From positions 1 through 20,027 of the forward strand of contig DAOUYX010000005.1 of NCBI GenBank assembly GCA_030665925.1: DNA of 20,027 nt. The letters are read 5' to 3'. How positions within the stretch are numbered: position 1 is the first letter of the stretch; each line of letters opens with the position of its first letter. Position numbers and translations under genes: made by a program. The notes under the pieces are model-generated. The model worked only from the letters and a program-made list of their open reading frames with translations, made no database searches and was not told the origin of the DNA. Positions 7,576 to 15,216 of this stretch are shown here, piece after piece. Source of the DNA: Methanosarcinales archaeon. Its GTDB lineage: Archaea > Halobacteriota > Syntropharchaeia > Alkanophagales > Methanospirareceae.

Positions 7576-8751
7576 ATGGCTGAAAAAGAAGATTTAGGTA
7601 ATACCGAAATTGATACCCTTGATGCCCTTTTTGCACAGCTTACAGGGACTGCAACCGATAACGGAAGCGATTCGGAATATCCCCTGCCAGAGAAGAAACC
7701 CGTGAAGTTCACTGATGTCGATGTTGTAGTGATGCCCAGAGGCTACAAGAGCGAATATCCAAAGCCCGGAGCCAAAGATTCAAAGCCACGTTATACTGAT
7801 TCGCTGCCTTCAATGAAACTTGATGTCGATAGCGCAAAGGAAGCAGATGGTGTTTTGTCAGTTCCAGTGACTGTTGCTAACGCCCAGCACATCTATGATT
7901 ATGATGGGTTGAAAGTTCGCAAACCGTTTGAGGAACTCGAAGCTGCCGCAATGTTTTGTGATGGCCGTCCTGTTACAAGAGAACATCCACTTGCAGGAAT
8001 CGTTACGGATAGAAGCGAGGTTCTCGGTTTTTTCAAAACCCCGCTCGCGAACGATGATGTCCTGAAAGGCGTTTTTCAAATCACGGACAAAGATTTAATC
8101 GCAGATGTCAAGTCAAAGAAACTCACTGAGACTTCTCCAGGTTTCTTCTGCGATCTCGATCGTTCCGCTTCCGGCGAACTCAATGGCGAACATTATGATG
8201 CCACTCAAAGAAACATCTTTATCGACCATATCGCAATTTGCGAGAACGGTAGATGCAGCATCGATGACGGCTGCGGAATTGGATTGGATGCAAAGAAATA
8301 CCCAGTGCCTTCGGAACTCGTGGATAAAATCAAGGCTGCTATCGAACGTGCAAAGGCAATGAAAGACAAGAGCTTGTATAATCTGCTCAAGGAACTTCTG
8401 AGAAGTGTCAGCGTGAAGAAAGATGGTGAAGAAAAAAAGACTGTCGATGCTGATGCAATTAACCTGGTGAAAATCAAAGACGCTTTCGCTAAACTCACCG
8501 CTGAACGCGATTTGCTCAAGGGCGAACTCGAAGGAATTGAAAAGGCTACACATGATTCGCTTGTTGCACAACTTGTTGAAGGGGATGATCCAGAGACGAA
8601 AGAGAATTTGGATAAGCTCGCGCTCGATGAGCTGCAGAGGCGATTCGATTTGGTAAAAGGTGTAAACGTGAAGCATCTTTCTGTTCCTGATTCTTCCCGG
8701 ACTCCGGGCAGGGACGCGATATATGGTAAGGTAGGTAAAGGAGGTAAATAG
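7576..8751 (+). CDS. Prohead protease-like protein (DUF2213) with scaffold-like C-terminus
   Basis: A 391-residue protein. Residues ~80-240 match phage DUF2213 proteins: VTREHPLAGIV (His137), VLGFF, KKLTETSPGFFCDL (Ser187) and the hallmark NGEHYDATQRNIFIDHIAI (His218). By analogy with HK97-type maturation proteases, Ser187 and one of these histidines are candidate catalytic residues. Residues ~245-370 are charged and helical (AERDLLKGELEGIEKA), resembling a fused scaffold or delta domain. The N-terminal ~75 residues are acidic and probably disordered. It lies directly upstream of decoration and major capsid genes, as expected. It would shape and mature the procapsid. Confidence 0.8.
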   Translation: MAEKEDLGNTEIDTLDALFAQLTGTATDNGSDSEYPLPEKKPVKFTDVDVVVMPRGYKSEYPKPGAKDSKPRYTDSLPSMKLDVDSAKEADGVLSVPVTVANAQHIYDYDGLKVRKPFEELEAAAMFCDGRPVTREHPLAGIVTDRSEVLGFFKTPLANDDVLKGVFQITDKDLIADVKSKKLTETSPGFFCDLDRSASGELNGEHYDATQRNIFIDHIAICENGRCSIDDGCGIGLDAKKYPVPSELVDKIKAAIERAKAMKDKSLYNLLKELLRSVSVKKDGEEKKTVDADAINLVKIKDAFAKLTAERDLLKGELEGIEKATHDSLVAQLVEGDDPETKENLDKLALDELQRRFDLVKGVNVKHLSVPDSSRTPGRDAIYGKVGKGGK

Positions 8752-8758
8752 AAAAAAA

Positions 8759-9406
8759 ATGAAACCCGTAAATATAAATGCGTTTGACATTGGCTCTTAC
8801 GCCATAGGCGCACGAACGGCCTTTGGGGCGTTAGCCCAATGGTCTGCGAACGGTATAGTGAAACCAACGGCAACAGGAACGTTGTACAGTTATGTCGGTT
8901 TAGTGGATGAGGATCTCGTTGAGAAAACGGTCGATGGCTTTTTTAGCCAGTACGATATGGCTCCTCTAATTAGGGCTGGTATCGGCAGAGCATGGTTACT
9001 TGGCGGGGTCACAGCTGACGCCGGTGATTATCTGAAAATAGCAGCTGCTCTTGGTGCAGGCACGGAATTTTTAGGCGTGCTTGATGCAGAGGCAGACGTG
9101 ACCAGGACATTGTACTCCGTGGCTAAAGTCGTTGGAGAGGATGTTGGTGATGCAGAGTTTGACCAGACAGTTTCGAGTATCTCAGGGAAGGAATTGACGA
9201 TTGACAGCGCAGCGCATCTGACTTCTCTTGCTCTGAGCAAAGGCGATTATGTCGTGATAGATTCCAATGAGGCTGCTGAGGTTAACAGGATTGTTGATCC
9301 TGCAGTAGCAGACACTAAATGTTCGGTTCAGATTGATCCGAATGCAAGTCATGCAAACGCCATCAAGATATATAAACTGGTTCAAGCAGAGGTGCTGTTA
9401 CTATGA
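8759..9406 (+). CDS. Capsid decoration-type protein
   Basis: A 215-residue protein preceded by AAGGAGGT (8738-8745). Sequence features such as GLVDEDLVEKTVDGFFSQYD and the repeated small-residue beta segments (AGDYLKIAAALGAG, KGDYVVIDS) resemble capsid decoration or cement proteins that sit between the protease and the major capsid gene. There is no enzyme motif or membrane segment. Its stop overlaps the capsid start by four bases. Position is the strongest evidence. Confidence 0.65.
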   Translation: MKPVNINAFDIGSYAIGARTAFGALAQWSANGIVKPTATGTLYSYVGLVDEDLVEKTVDGFFSQYDMAPLIRAGIGRAWLLGGVTADAGDYLKIAAALGAGTEFLGVLDAEADVTRTLYSVAKVVGEDVGDAEFDQTVSSISGKELTIDSAAHLTSLALSKGDYVVIDSNEAAEVNRIVDPAVADTKCSVQIDPNASHANAIKIYKLVQAEVLLL

Positions 9407-10296
9407 TGCAAAATGACGCAGCTATTCTCGAACACTTTATCGAGAATTGGGGAAAGACAATTGATGTCTGGGCAGACGAGAATCAAGACAACATGACGGC
9501 GAGGAACATCATGAACTACCGGAAAGTAGATGAGAGCGTGCAGATTGATGTGGTGCAGACAATAGACCGTACCGGCCCAGGGGCACAAATCACAGCTAAA
9601 GGTGCTGTCCCTAAGACTATGGGTTCGAAGGTCACTAACGAGAAATATGAGATATACCAAATCTCTACCATGTTCAACCTGAGTAAGAAGGACCTTGGAT
9701 CTTCGCCATCGCTGAAAAGCAGGATGATTGAAATGGCTATGGACGATATCCATCGCGCTGAAGATGATTTGGCACTCAATGGTAATGCAACTCTCAATAT
9801 CTCAGGCATAGTTGCTGCAGCGCGTGCAAACTCGAATGGTAAAATCACTCAGGCTGCATCGTCAGGCATCAACACCGGCAATAAGGGCAAGTGGATAGGT
9901 GAATCGTCAACGGATATTTATGACGACATCAATACTGCTATCGGCAAGCTCGGGTCAAACTATAAACCAGCCTTCCTGGTCGGCAATTCGAAAGACCTTC
10001 GTCTGTTGTTCAGGATGGATAGCGAAAGGCAACAGTATTACAAAACCATGTCTATCCTGTTTGGGAAGACAAACCCGGACGATGTATCGTGGATATGGCA
10101 AACTGATATTCTGCCTCAAAACTATGTCTATCTCGTCACCAAAAATACCAGAGTAGCGGACTTTGTTGTCTCGGAGAATCCAGATATCACTGCGTACCCG
10201 TTAGCTCCAGGAAAGAACTATCCGATTGAAATCGGTGGGTGGTCAGTACCGGAGATATACGACAACGATGGATTCGTGGAGATACAGATAACATAG
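9403..10296 (+). CDS. Major capsid protein (HK97-like fold, probable)
   Basis: A 297-residue protein of typical major-capsid size, right after protease and decoration genes. It has an N-terminal helical arm with an extended segment (NYRKVDESVQIDVVQ), a spine-helix-like stretch (KSRMIEMAMDDIHRAEDDLAL), a central A-domain-like region (KPAFLVGNSKDLRLLFRMD) and late beta elements (YVYLVTKNTRVADFVVSENPD, PIEIGGWSVPEIYDNDG). This order is what the linocin/encapsulin-like branch of HK97-fold capsid proteins shows. It should assemble the icosahedral head. The fold call is by pattern, not by a decisive motif. Confidence 0.78.
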   Translation: MMQNDAAILEHFIENWGKTIDVWADENQDNMTARNIMNYRKVDESVQIDVVQTIDRTGPGAQITAKGAVPKTMGSKVTNEKYEIYQISTMFNLSKKDLGSSPSLKSRMIEMAMDDIHRAEDDLALNGNATLNISGIVAAARANSNGKITQAASSGINTGNKGKWIGESSTDIYDDINTAIGKLGSNYKPAFLVGNSKDLRLLFRMDSERQQYYKTMSILFGKTNPDDVSWIWQTDILPQNYVYLVTKNTRVADFVVSENPDITAYPLAPGKNYPIEIGGWSVPEIYDNDGFVEIQIT

Positions 10297-10313
10297 GGTG
10301 AGGTAAAGGAAAA

Positions 10314-10769
10314 ATGGCACAAAAAGTTGTCGCACCCGGTAAACTCGAAGCAGGGGCAAAAGATATCATCCCCACCGACTCACTCCAAGACGAAGCTGTT
10401 ACAACTGCAAAGCTGTCCGCAGCAGCAAAGATTAAGCGAGCCCATTCGAATGTAATTGATCTCGCTGTTCTTAATGCTGCTGTTGGTTTGCTTTACACAT
10501 CGACCGCAATCGTCATCACCGCAGTTAATCTATACCGAATCACCGCAACGGTCGGCACAACCGGGAAGGTTGACGTTGGGGTCAATGGTGACGATGACGC
10601 AGTTGTTAATGCTCAAGAGGTAGCAGCAGCCCTTATCGACACAGTCATTCCCTTGACGATATTAGCGGGAGCAGTTGATGCGGGCAAGATGGTCACTGCA
10701 TCAATAGAGACAGCTGTAGGAACAAGCGGAACAGCAACCATCGAAATCGAATATTACGAAAACGAGTGA
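10314..10769 (+). CDS. Small fibre or decoration protein
   Basis: A 151-residue protein preceded by GGTGAGGTAAAGG. Residues ~25-42 (LQDEAVTTAKLSAAAK) match the short module that often ends or begins phage fibre and head-fibre proteins. The rest is Ala/Val/Thr-rich beta sequence (YRITATVGTTGKVDVGVNGDDD; TIEIEYYE at the end) resembling a small beta-sandwich. It lies immediately after the major capsid gene, so a head fibre or cement protein is likely. Confidence 0.6.
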   Translation: MAQKVVAPGKLEAGAKDIIPTDSLQDEAVTTAKLSAAAKIKRAHSNVIDLAVLNAAVGLLYTSTAIVITAVNLYRITATVGTTGKVDVGVNGDDDAVVNAQEVAAALIDTVIPLTILAGAVDAGKMVTASIETAVGTSGTATIEIEYYENE

Positions 10770-10787
10770 GGGCGAAAAAGGATCAAT

Positions 10788-10985
10788 ATGATCGAAAATG
10801 CGCCCTCGCTAATCGGCTCGCTCGGTTTTCCCATAGCAATGTGCTTGTATTTGTTATGGGAACGCCATTCCGACAAATGCTCGCTCGTGGATGCAGTCGC
10901 AGAGAATACAACAGCCACGCAAGAGTTCAAAGAAGAAATCATAAGATTTACCGAAAGGTGCAATGGAGGTAAGAAAGCAAACTAA
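10788..10985 (+). CDS. YvrJ-like small membrane protein, candidate holin
   Basis: A 65-residue protein with one hydrophobic helix (~8-24, SLIGSLGFPIAMCLYLLWER) followed by a charged helical tail. The GFPIA-hydrophobic-YLL pattern near the N-terminus matches YvrJ/BhlA-type small membrane proteins found in prophages and many archaea, some of which are proposed holins. The GCGAAAAAGGATC leader offers a weak Shine-Dalgarno. Its TAA shares a base with the next ATG. The holin role is inference; it could also be a membrane anchor for virion assembly. Confidence 0.55.
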   Translation: MIENAPSLIGSLGFPIAMCLYLLWERHSDKCSLVDAVAENTTATQEFKEEIIRFTERCNGGKKAN

Positions 10986-11332
10986 TGACTGAAATAGCAA
11001 ATAATGTTCCGGATGGTATCAGTGAATTCGTACTTGGTACCACTGCTGACGCTTATGCCTATGGCTTGAAGTGGATTTGTCTCGGTATGGCTTCTAAAAC
11101 AATCTTTCTTAAAAATACCGACATAGCTAATGCATTGAAATATAAAGTCCTTACACTCGCGTATCATAATGGTATCGAATATGAAGAAGTTGCTGAGACC
11201 TCGCTCGCTGTTGGCGATATTGCACAGATAAATATGGGGTACCCATACGCATGCGTCAAAGTCATGGTAAAATCGAGCCTCGCAGGTACCCCTGCAGATT
11301 ATGAGATTGACTATACAGGGAATAAATGCTAA
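10985..11332 (+). CDS. Small putative structural protein (115 aa)
   Basis: It starts at ATG 10985, sharing a base with the preceding stop (TAATG). The sequence alternates hydrophobic and polar residues in short beta strands, with two aromatic-rich turns (AYAYGLKWICLGM, NMGYPYACVKVMVKS) and no enzyme motif. It ends with TAATG into the propeller gene. The context between capsid and propeller suggests a virion or fibre-attachment role. Family not recognised. Confidence 0.5.
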   Translation: MTEIANNVPDGISEFVLGTTADAYAYGLKWICLGMASKTIFLKNTDIANALKYKVLTLAYHNGIEYEEVAETSLAVGDIAQINMGYPYACVKVMVKSSLAGTPADYEIDYTGNKC

Positions 11333-12783
11333 TGGCACAAACAAAATATTCTGACAGGATAGAAATAGATTCCGGTGCCTATGATGTTGCGAATGGCATC
11401 CCACAGTTAGACGCTTCAGCACTTTTGAAACTTGCGCAAATAATAGGTAATGTTCCCTCGATAGATTCAAACGGTAAACTCGTCTTAACTGGGACTTCTC
11501 AAATAGGGACGAAAACGACTGACCTTGCTGCGCTTTGGGATAAGACAACAAAACTCGTAAAAGCGGATATTGATTCTGCTGAATTTAATGTTGCGGATAA
11601 GCTACTCCAACTAAATGCCAGTGCAAAATGCCCCCAAGCTCAGATGCCAGATGTACTTACCGGGTTGCTTCAGGAACAGCGTTTGCACGATTCCATGGCA
11701 ACTATCTTCGGTGGGAAATATAATGTTAGCGTCCTCGACTTGACATCAACAGATGCAGATTTAAAAGGGTTTTACGGCGGTGTTACAGACGGCAGATACA
11801 TATACGCCATTCCCGGCGATAATGGATCACCCTCTGGTAAAATCGCAAGAATTGACATTAATGATTTTTCTTCTGTTACTGTACTCGACTTGACGACAAC
11901 AGATCCAGATTTAAAAGGATTCGCAGGCGGTGCCACGGACGGCGAGTATCTTTATCTTGTCCCAAATAATAATGGAGTTCCTTTTGGCAAATGCGCAAGG
12001 GTTTTACTCAGTGATTTCTCCACTGTTTCTGTTTGCGATGTGGCCTTAACACACCCTAGTTTAAAAGGGTTTTCAGGCGGAGCCATAGACACTAACTATA
12101 TTTATCTTATCCCATTTAATAATGGAGGTCCCAGTGGTATGTTCTGCAGGATTAAACTCAGTGATTTTGCCACTGTTAGCGTCATGGATATGCCTATGTA
12201 TTACGCGGCTCTAAAAGGATTCAGAGGGGGTGTCTTAAATGGTAAATACCTCTATCTCATTCCCAATAATACCGGGTCTATTTCCGGCACAGTCGGCAGA
12301 CTTGAACTCGATGATATAATAAATCCATCCATCCTTGATTTGACATCAACAGATCCAGATTTAAAAGGATTTATAGGCGGCGTTTCAGATGGCAAATATT
12401 TATATTGTATTCCCGACAATAACGGCGTTCCTTTTGGTAAAGTTGCCAGAGTTTTACTCAGTGATTTTACAACTGTCAGCGTTCTTGACCTGACGGCAAC
12501 AGATGCACAGCTAAAAGGTTTCTTTGGTGGCGTTATAGTCGATAAATATCTATATCTTTTCCCAAATAACAATGGATCTCCTTTTGGTAAAGTCGCCAGA
12601 ATCAATCTCGATGATTTCTCTACTGTCACCGTGTTCAATATAATAACAAAAGATGCAGCTTTAAAAGGATTTAGAGGTGGCGTAACAGACGGCAGATACT
12701 TATATGCTATTCCGAATAATAATGGAGCTCTCTCTGGTAAAGTCGCAAGAATCACAATAAAAAATCACGGTAATAAGTTCTAA
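11332..12783 (+). CDS. Seven-repeat beta-propeller virion protein
   Basis: A 483-residue protein. After an N-terminal segment of ~130 residues (probably attachment and oligomerisation, with QLDASALLKL and LLQLNASAKCP as internal echoes) come seven ~50-residue repeats, residues ~134-483. Each has the core LDLT-TDxxLKGFxGGVxDGxYxYxIPxNNGxPxGKxARI-LxDFxTV. Seven such units suit a closed seven-bladed propeller. The likely role is a receptor-binding or adhesive protein on the virion surface; an enzyme propeller cannot be excluded. ATG 11332 (TAATG with the prior gene) is preferred; ATG 11326 is possible. Confidence 0.72.
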   Translation: MAQTKYSDRIEIDSGAYDVANGIPQLDASALLKLAQIIGNVPSIDSNGKLVLTGTSQIGTKTTDLAALWDKTTKLVKADIDSAEFNVADKLLQLNASAKCPQAQMPDVLTGLLQEQRLHDSMATIFGGKYNVSVLDLTSTDADLKGFYGGVTDGRYIYAIPGDNGSPSGKIARIDINDFSSVTVLDLTTTDPDLKGFAGGATDGEYLYLVPNNNGVPFGKCARVLLSDFSTVSVCDVALTHPSLKGFSGGAIDTNYIYLIPFNNGGPSGMFCRIKLSDFATVSVMDMPMYYAALKGFRGGVLNGKYLYLIPNNTGSISGTVGRLELDDIINPSILDLTSTDPDLKGFIGGVSDGKYLYCIPDNNGVPFGKVARVLLSDFTTVSVLDLTATDAQLKGFFGGVIVDKYLYLFPNNNGSPFGKVARINLDDFSTVTVFNIITKDAALKGFRGGVTDGRYLYAIPNNNGALSGKVARITIKNHGNKF

Positions 12784-12810
12784 TTATCCTGGTGAATCTA
12801 TATTATGGAT

Positions 12811-12820
12811 CTTAAACACT
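12811..12820 (+). promoter_or_regulatory. Candidate promoter element CTTAAACACT
   Basis: It lies in the 65-base gap between the propeller and connector genes, 38 bases upstream of the connector ATG, which has no Shine-Dalgarno. It is identical over ten bases to the element at 15508 and differs in one base from that at 7533. Confidence 0.4.
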
Positions 12821-12848
12821 TTCTCCGCTTATCTAAAATGCAAGAAAA

Positions 12849-13235
12849 ATGGTGCAACTTACAACCGCTTCCCGGATACGCAACCGCATTAATGCATCCG
12901 CAAGCGATATCAATGACGGAATCCTCACTGAATTTATAGAGGACGAACGGGCTATTATCGAAACCTACATTAAAAAGACGTTTTCATCTGAAAGCGATTC
13001 CGATTATGGTATTGTTCGGTCAATCCTCACAGACCGCTGCGCTGCCAAAGCTTTGCTCCATATTGCAGGCATTTCCGCAGGTATTGTTTACACCATTGAC
13101 GAGTTGAAAATAGATAAGTCTGACCCAGCTGCCAATAAACTCCTTATGGCCCGCGATATTTGGGACCGTGCTGAAGAACAACTTCTTCTTCTCAAACCTT
13201 CTTCCACGCTACGACCAAGAGCTTCCACAAGCTAA
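12849..13235 (+). CDS. Head-tail connector (adaptor) protein, probable
   Basis: A 128-residue, mostly helical protein with the layout of phage gp6/gp15-type adaptors. An N-terminal segment (TTASRIRNRINASASDINDGILTEFI) is followed by a helix with ERAIIETYIKK and then a long helical region with RCAAKALLHIAG. Adaptors of this kind add a ring under the portal and are usually encoded shortly after the capsid gene and before the head-closure and tail genes, as here. The start lacks a Shine-Dalgarno site and follows a candidate promoter element. Confidence 0.65.
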   Translation: MVQLTTASRIRNRINASASDINDGILTEFIEDERAIIETYIKKTFSSESDSDYGIVRSILTDRCAAKALLHIAGISAGIVYTIDELKIDKSDPAANKLLMARDIWDRAEEQLLLLKPSSTLRPRASTS

Positions 13236-13238
13236 AAA

Positions 13239-14642
13239 ATGAACATAGATAAAACGGATTTCGTAAATCTGCTTGCAGAATTTGGGTCAGATATAAGCAC
13301 TCCAAGCTCCTCTTTTAAAGGGATTTATGTTCCACTTCAAGTTGCTAAACAACTTCCGGATGTTAAACTCGAATCAGGTGATGCGGTTGTTTACACCGAC
13401 CCTGCTGAGAGCCTTACGCTTGGCGAGTTACTTTCCTTCCAGGGCAAATCATTTTTACTGGTTTCAAATTCCAAAATCCAATACATCAATGGCAATCCTA
13501 TTTATATGGTACTTGGGCTTGGACGGTTCTTACCGTCCCTTAATTTCCAGAGCAGTTATGATATTTGCACATGCATCTCCCTTTCGCTCTCTTCACTCTA
13601 CAACATCAATCAAAATCTGTTCTCCAAGTCTATCCCCGCCTCTTATGACATTTCCGCTCCTATTCTAGTATCTGCTTCCATGCTATTCCCTTCCCTTTAC
13701 AACATCAATCACAATCTGTTTTCCAAATCTGTCCCCTCCTCTTATGATATTCCCACTCCAGTATCCACTTCCTTCTCGCTCTCTTCCCTTTACAACATCA
13801 ATCAAAATCTGTTCTCCAAGTCTATCCCTGCCTCTTATGATATTTCCGCTCCCCTCTTAGTATCCGCTTCCATGCTATTCCCCTCACTCTACAATATCAC
13901 CCAAAACCTATTCTCCAAGTCTGTCCCCGCCGCCTATGATATTTTACCCGCTTCCGCTTCTATCTTAATATCTGCTTCCATGTTATTTTCCTCACGTTAC
14001 AACATCAATCATAATATATTCTCCAAGTCTATCCCTGCCTCCTATGATATTTTACCCGCTTCCGCTTCTATCTTAGTATCTGCTTCCTCGTTATTCCCTT
14101 CACGCTACAACATCAATCAAAACCTGTTCTCCATGTCTATCCCATCATCCTATGATATCCCCACTCCAGTATCCACTTCCTTCTCGCTCTCTTCACTCTA
14201 CAACATCACCCAAAACCTATTCTCCAAGTCTGTCCCATCATCCTATGATATCCCCACTCCAGTATCCACTTCCTTCTCGCTCTCTTCACTCTATAACATC
14301 ACCCAAAATCTGTTCTCCATGTCTGTCCCATCATCCTACGATTTGCAAGTCGCTCCCGCACAAGTCACCGGGTTGAGAGCAGAAGCAGACGAGGGGAGAA
14401 ATATCCGGACCTTCTGGATACCGATTGAAGACGAAGACTTGGATCATTATAAGGTGCACCGTTCAACCGCGGATGCTTTCGCACCTTCCGATGCAAATCT
14501 GGTCGGAGTCCCAAAGACGAATCAATTTACACATAAAAATCTCGATTCAGTCATCAAGTATTATGTCAAAGTTTGCGCAGTTAATAAACAAGGGGATTCC
14601 GGTTCTTATTCCACTCAGGCGTATGCAACCACAGTAGAATAG
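13239..14642 (+). CDS. Repeat-rich fibre with head-closure-like N-terminus and fibronectin III C-terminus
   Basis: A 467-residue protein. Residues 1-105 resemble the separate small protein at 15217 (shared pattern FKG-, then GD-(V/I)(V/A)Y-D, GK- and N-(I)Y-V), which looks like a head-closure or stopper-type domain. Residues ~118-367 hold eight repeats of SLYNI(N/T)xNLFS(K/M)S(I/V)PxSYD, each followed by one of three linker types. Residues ~372-467 form a fibronectin type III domain (VTGLRAEADEGRNIRTFWIP, YKVHRS, YYVKVCAVNKQGDSGSYS). The repeat DNA is strongly pyrimidine-rich on this strand. The likely role is a neck or collar fibre; host-surface binding is inferred from the modular make-up. 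Confidence 0.68.
   Translation: MNIDKTDFVNLLAEFGSDISTPSSSFKGIYVPLQVAKQLPDVKLESGDAVVYTDPAESLTLGELLSFQGKSFLLVSNSKIQYINGNPIYMVLGLGRFLPSLNFQSSYDICTCISLSLSSLYNINQNLFSKSIPASYDISAPILVSASMLFPSLYNINHNLFSKSVPSSYDIPTPVSTSFSLSSLYNINQNLFSKSIPASYDISAPLLVSASMLFPSLYNITQNLFSKSVPAAYDILPASASILISASMLFSSRYNINHNIFSKSIPASYDILPASASILVSASSLFPSRYNINQNLFSMSIPSSYDIPTPVSTSFSLSSLYNITQNLFSKSVPSSYDIPTPVSTSFSLSSLYNITQNLFSMSVPSSYDLQVAPAQVTGLRAEADEGRNIRTFWIPIEDEDLDHYKVHRSTADAFAPSDANLVGVPKTNQFTHKNLDSVIKYYVKVCAVNKQGDSGSYSTQAYATTVE
13590..14340 (+). repeat. Mosaic tandem repeats within the fibre gene
   Basis: Eight coding repeats of about 93-108 bases. The last two full units form a 93-base tandem duplication (14148-14240 and 14241-14333) with only a few differences. 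Linkers fall into three classes: SAPxLVSASMLF (units 1 and 3), PTPVSTSFSLS (2, 6, 7) and LPASASILxSAS (4, 5). They are arranged non-progressively, which suggests unit shuffling by recombination. Confidence 0.8.
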
Positions 14643-14644
14643 CT

Positions 14645-15160
14645 TTATAGATGAACCATCACGATGTGATGTTCGGTTTTGCTGCCTTTGACGAGACTGA
14701 CTGTTACATCTTTATCTACATAGCCCGCACGCTTTAGAATCACATGACCGAAGATTTCCGTAATAATACCGAGCTCAATGACTTCCGGAGTGACAAGTTT
14801 AAGATGACCTGGGACGTCATTGCCTTCACCGAAATAAATCTTGCAGTATGAAGGAGCAGAGGTAATCCCGAGTTGGGTGCGGATAATATCTGTGTCTTCC
14901 ACAATCTCAACTTCGCCATCCGCAGCTGCACATTCGCATTTAGCGATGGTTCTTATGGAATGGGCGCCTACCTTATCAGCGAAAAACTTAGGATAACGGT
15001 TCAGTATGGCGGTGGGGAGAGTTTCAAATGTCTGCGTTCTGAATGTGCTTATGGAAGACCAGTTGAGACATTGTGTGAAATCATCATGGAAGGCACTAAT
15101 ATTTATTTGGAATTGCTCATTATACGGATATTCCGCATCCACGATTGTACTAACTTGCAT
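14645..15160 (-). CDS. Inverted hypothetical gene inside the structural cluster
   Basis: The only gene on the minus strand. The start chosen is ATG at 15160 (MQVSTIVDAEYPYNEQ), 171 residues, with no Shine-Dalgarno site; ATG 15181 is an alternative. The product is soluble, with mixed alpha/beta character, a CECAA segment and a C-terminal beta-rich half (TPEVIELGIITEIFGHVILK, DKDVTVSLVKGSKTEHH). Family not recognised. It ends two bases from the fibre stop and is divergent from the head-closure-like gene across a perfect palindrome. It looks like a single-gene cassette inserted between two structural genes; a regulator, superinfection-exclusion factor or structural protein are all possible. Confidence 0.6.
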   Translation of the reverse strand: MQVSTIVDAEYPYNEQFQINISAFHDDFTQCLNWSSISTFRTQTFETLPTAILNRYPKFFADKVGAHSIRTIAKCECAAADGEVEIVEDTDIIRTQLGITSAPSYCKIYFGEGNDVPGHLKLVTPEVIELGIITEIFGHVILKRAGYVDKDVTVSLVKGSKTEHHIVMVHL

Positions 15161-15179
15161 TATATTTAAGTAAAGAAAC

Positions 15180-15197
15180 ATCTTAAATGTTTAAGAT
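15180..15197. promoter_or_regulatory. Palindromic divergent promoter/operator
   Basis: ATCTTAAA-TG-TTTAAGAT is a perfect 8-base inverted repeat with a two-base spacer. Its centre (15188.5) is exactly 28.5 bases from the first base of both divergent start codons (15160 on minus, 15217 on plus). The minus strand reads CTTAAACAT, matching the element found before other structural genes. It probably supplies promoter elements in both directions or binds a dimeric regulator. Confidence 0.5.
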
Positions 15198-15216
15198 ATT
15201 ATTATTCTTACAAACC

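Noticed and set aside
8113..8873. Long minus-strand frames opposite the protease and decoration genes
   Set aside because: The plus-strand genes here are recognisable phage proteins; the antisense frames look like low-complexity shadows.
13590..14340. Diversity-generating retroelement target or CRISPR-like array
   Set aside because: The repeats are coding, contiguous and lack spacers; no reverse transcriptase or template repeat is seen in the window.
14152..14376. Repeat-containing alternative frame (rich in Ser, Pro, His) within the fibre gene
   Set aside because: It follows from the periodic DNA of the fibre repeats read out of frame; the fibre frame runs unbroken with sensible domains at both ends.
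14657..14671. CATCAC-GAT-GTGATG hairpin followed by a few T at the end of the inverted gene
   Set aside because: It lies inside coding sequence, the stem is short and the T-run is on the wrong side for terminating the minus-strand transcript, so it was not called a terminator.
14873..15169. A 98-residue plus-strand frame opposite the inverted gene
   Set aside because: It has no ribosome site or promoter, and its composition looks like antisense of the longer minus-strand frame, which fits both neighbours closely.
14645..15197. Invertible DNA segment (phase-variable fibre switch)
   Set aside because: I could not find matching inverted repeats at both ends of the segment; the palindrome at 15180-15197 has no partner near 14642.
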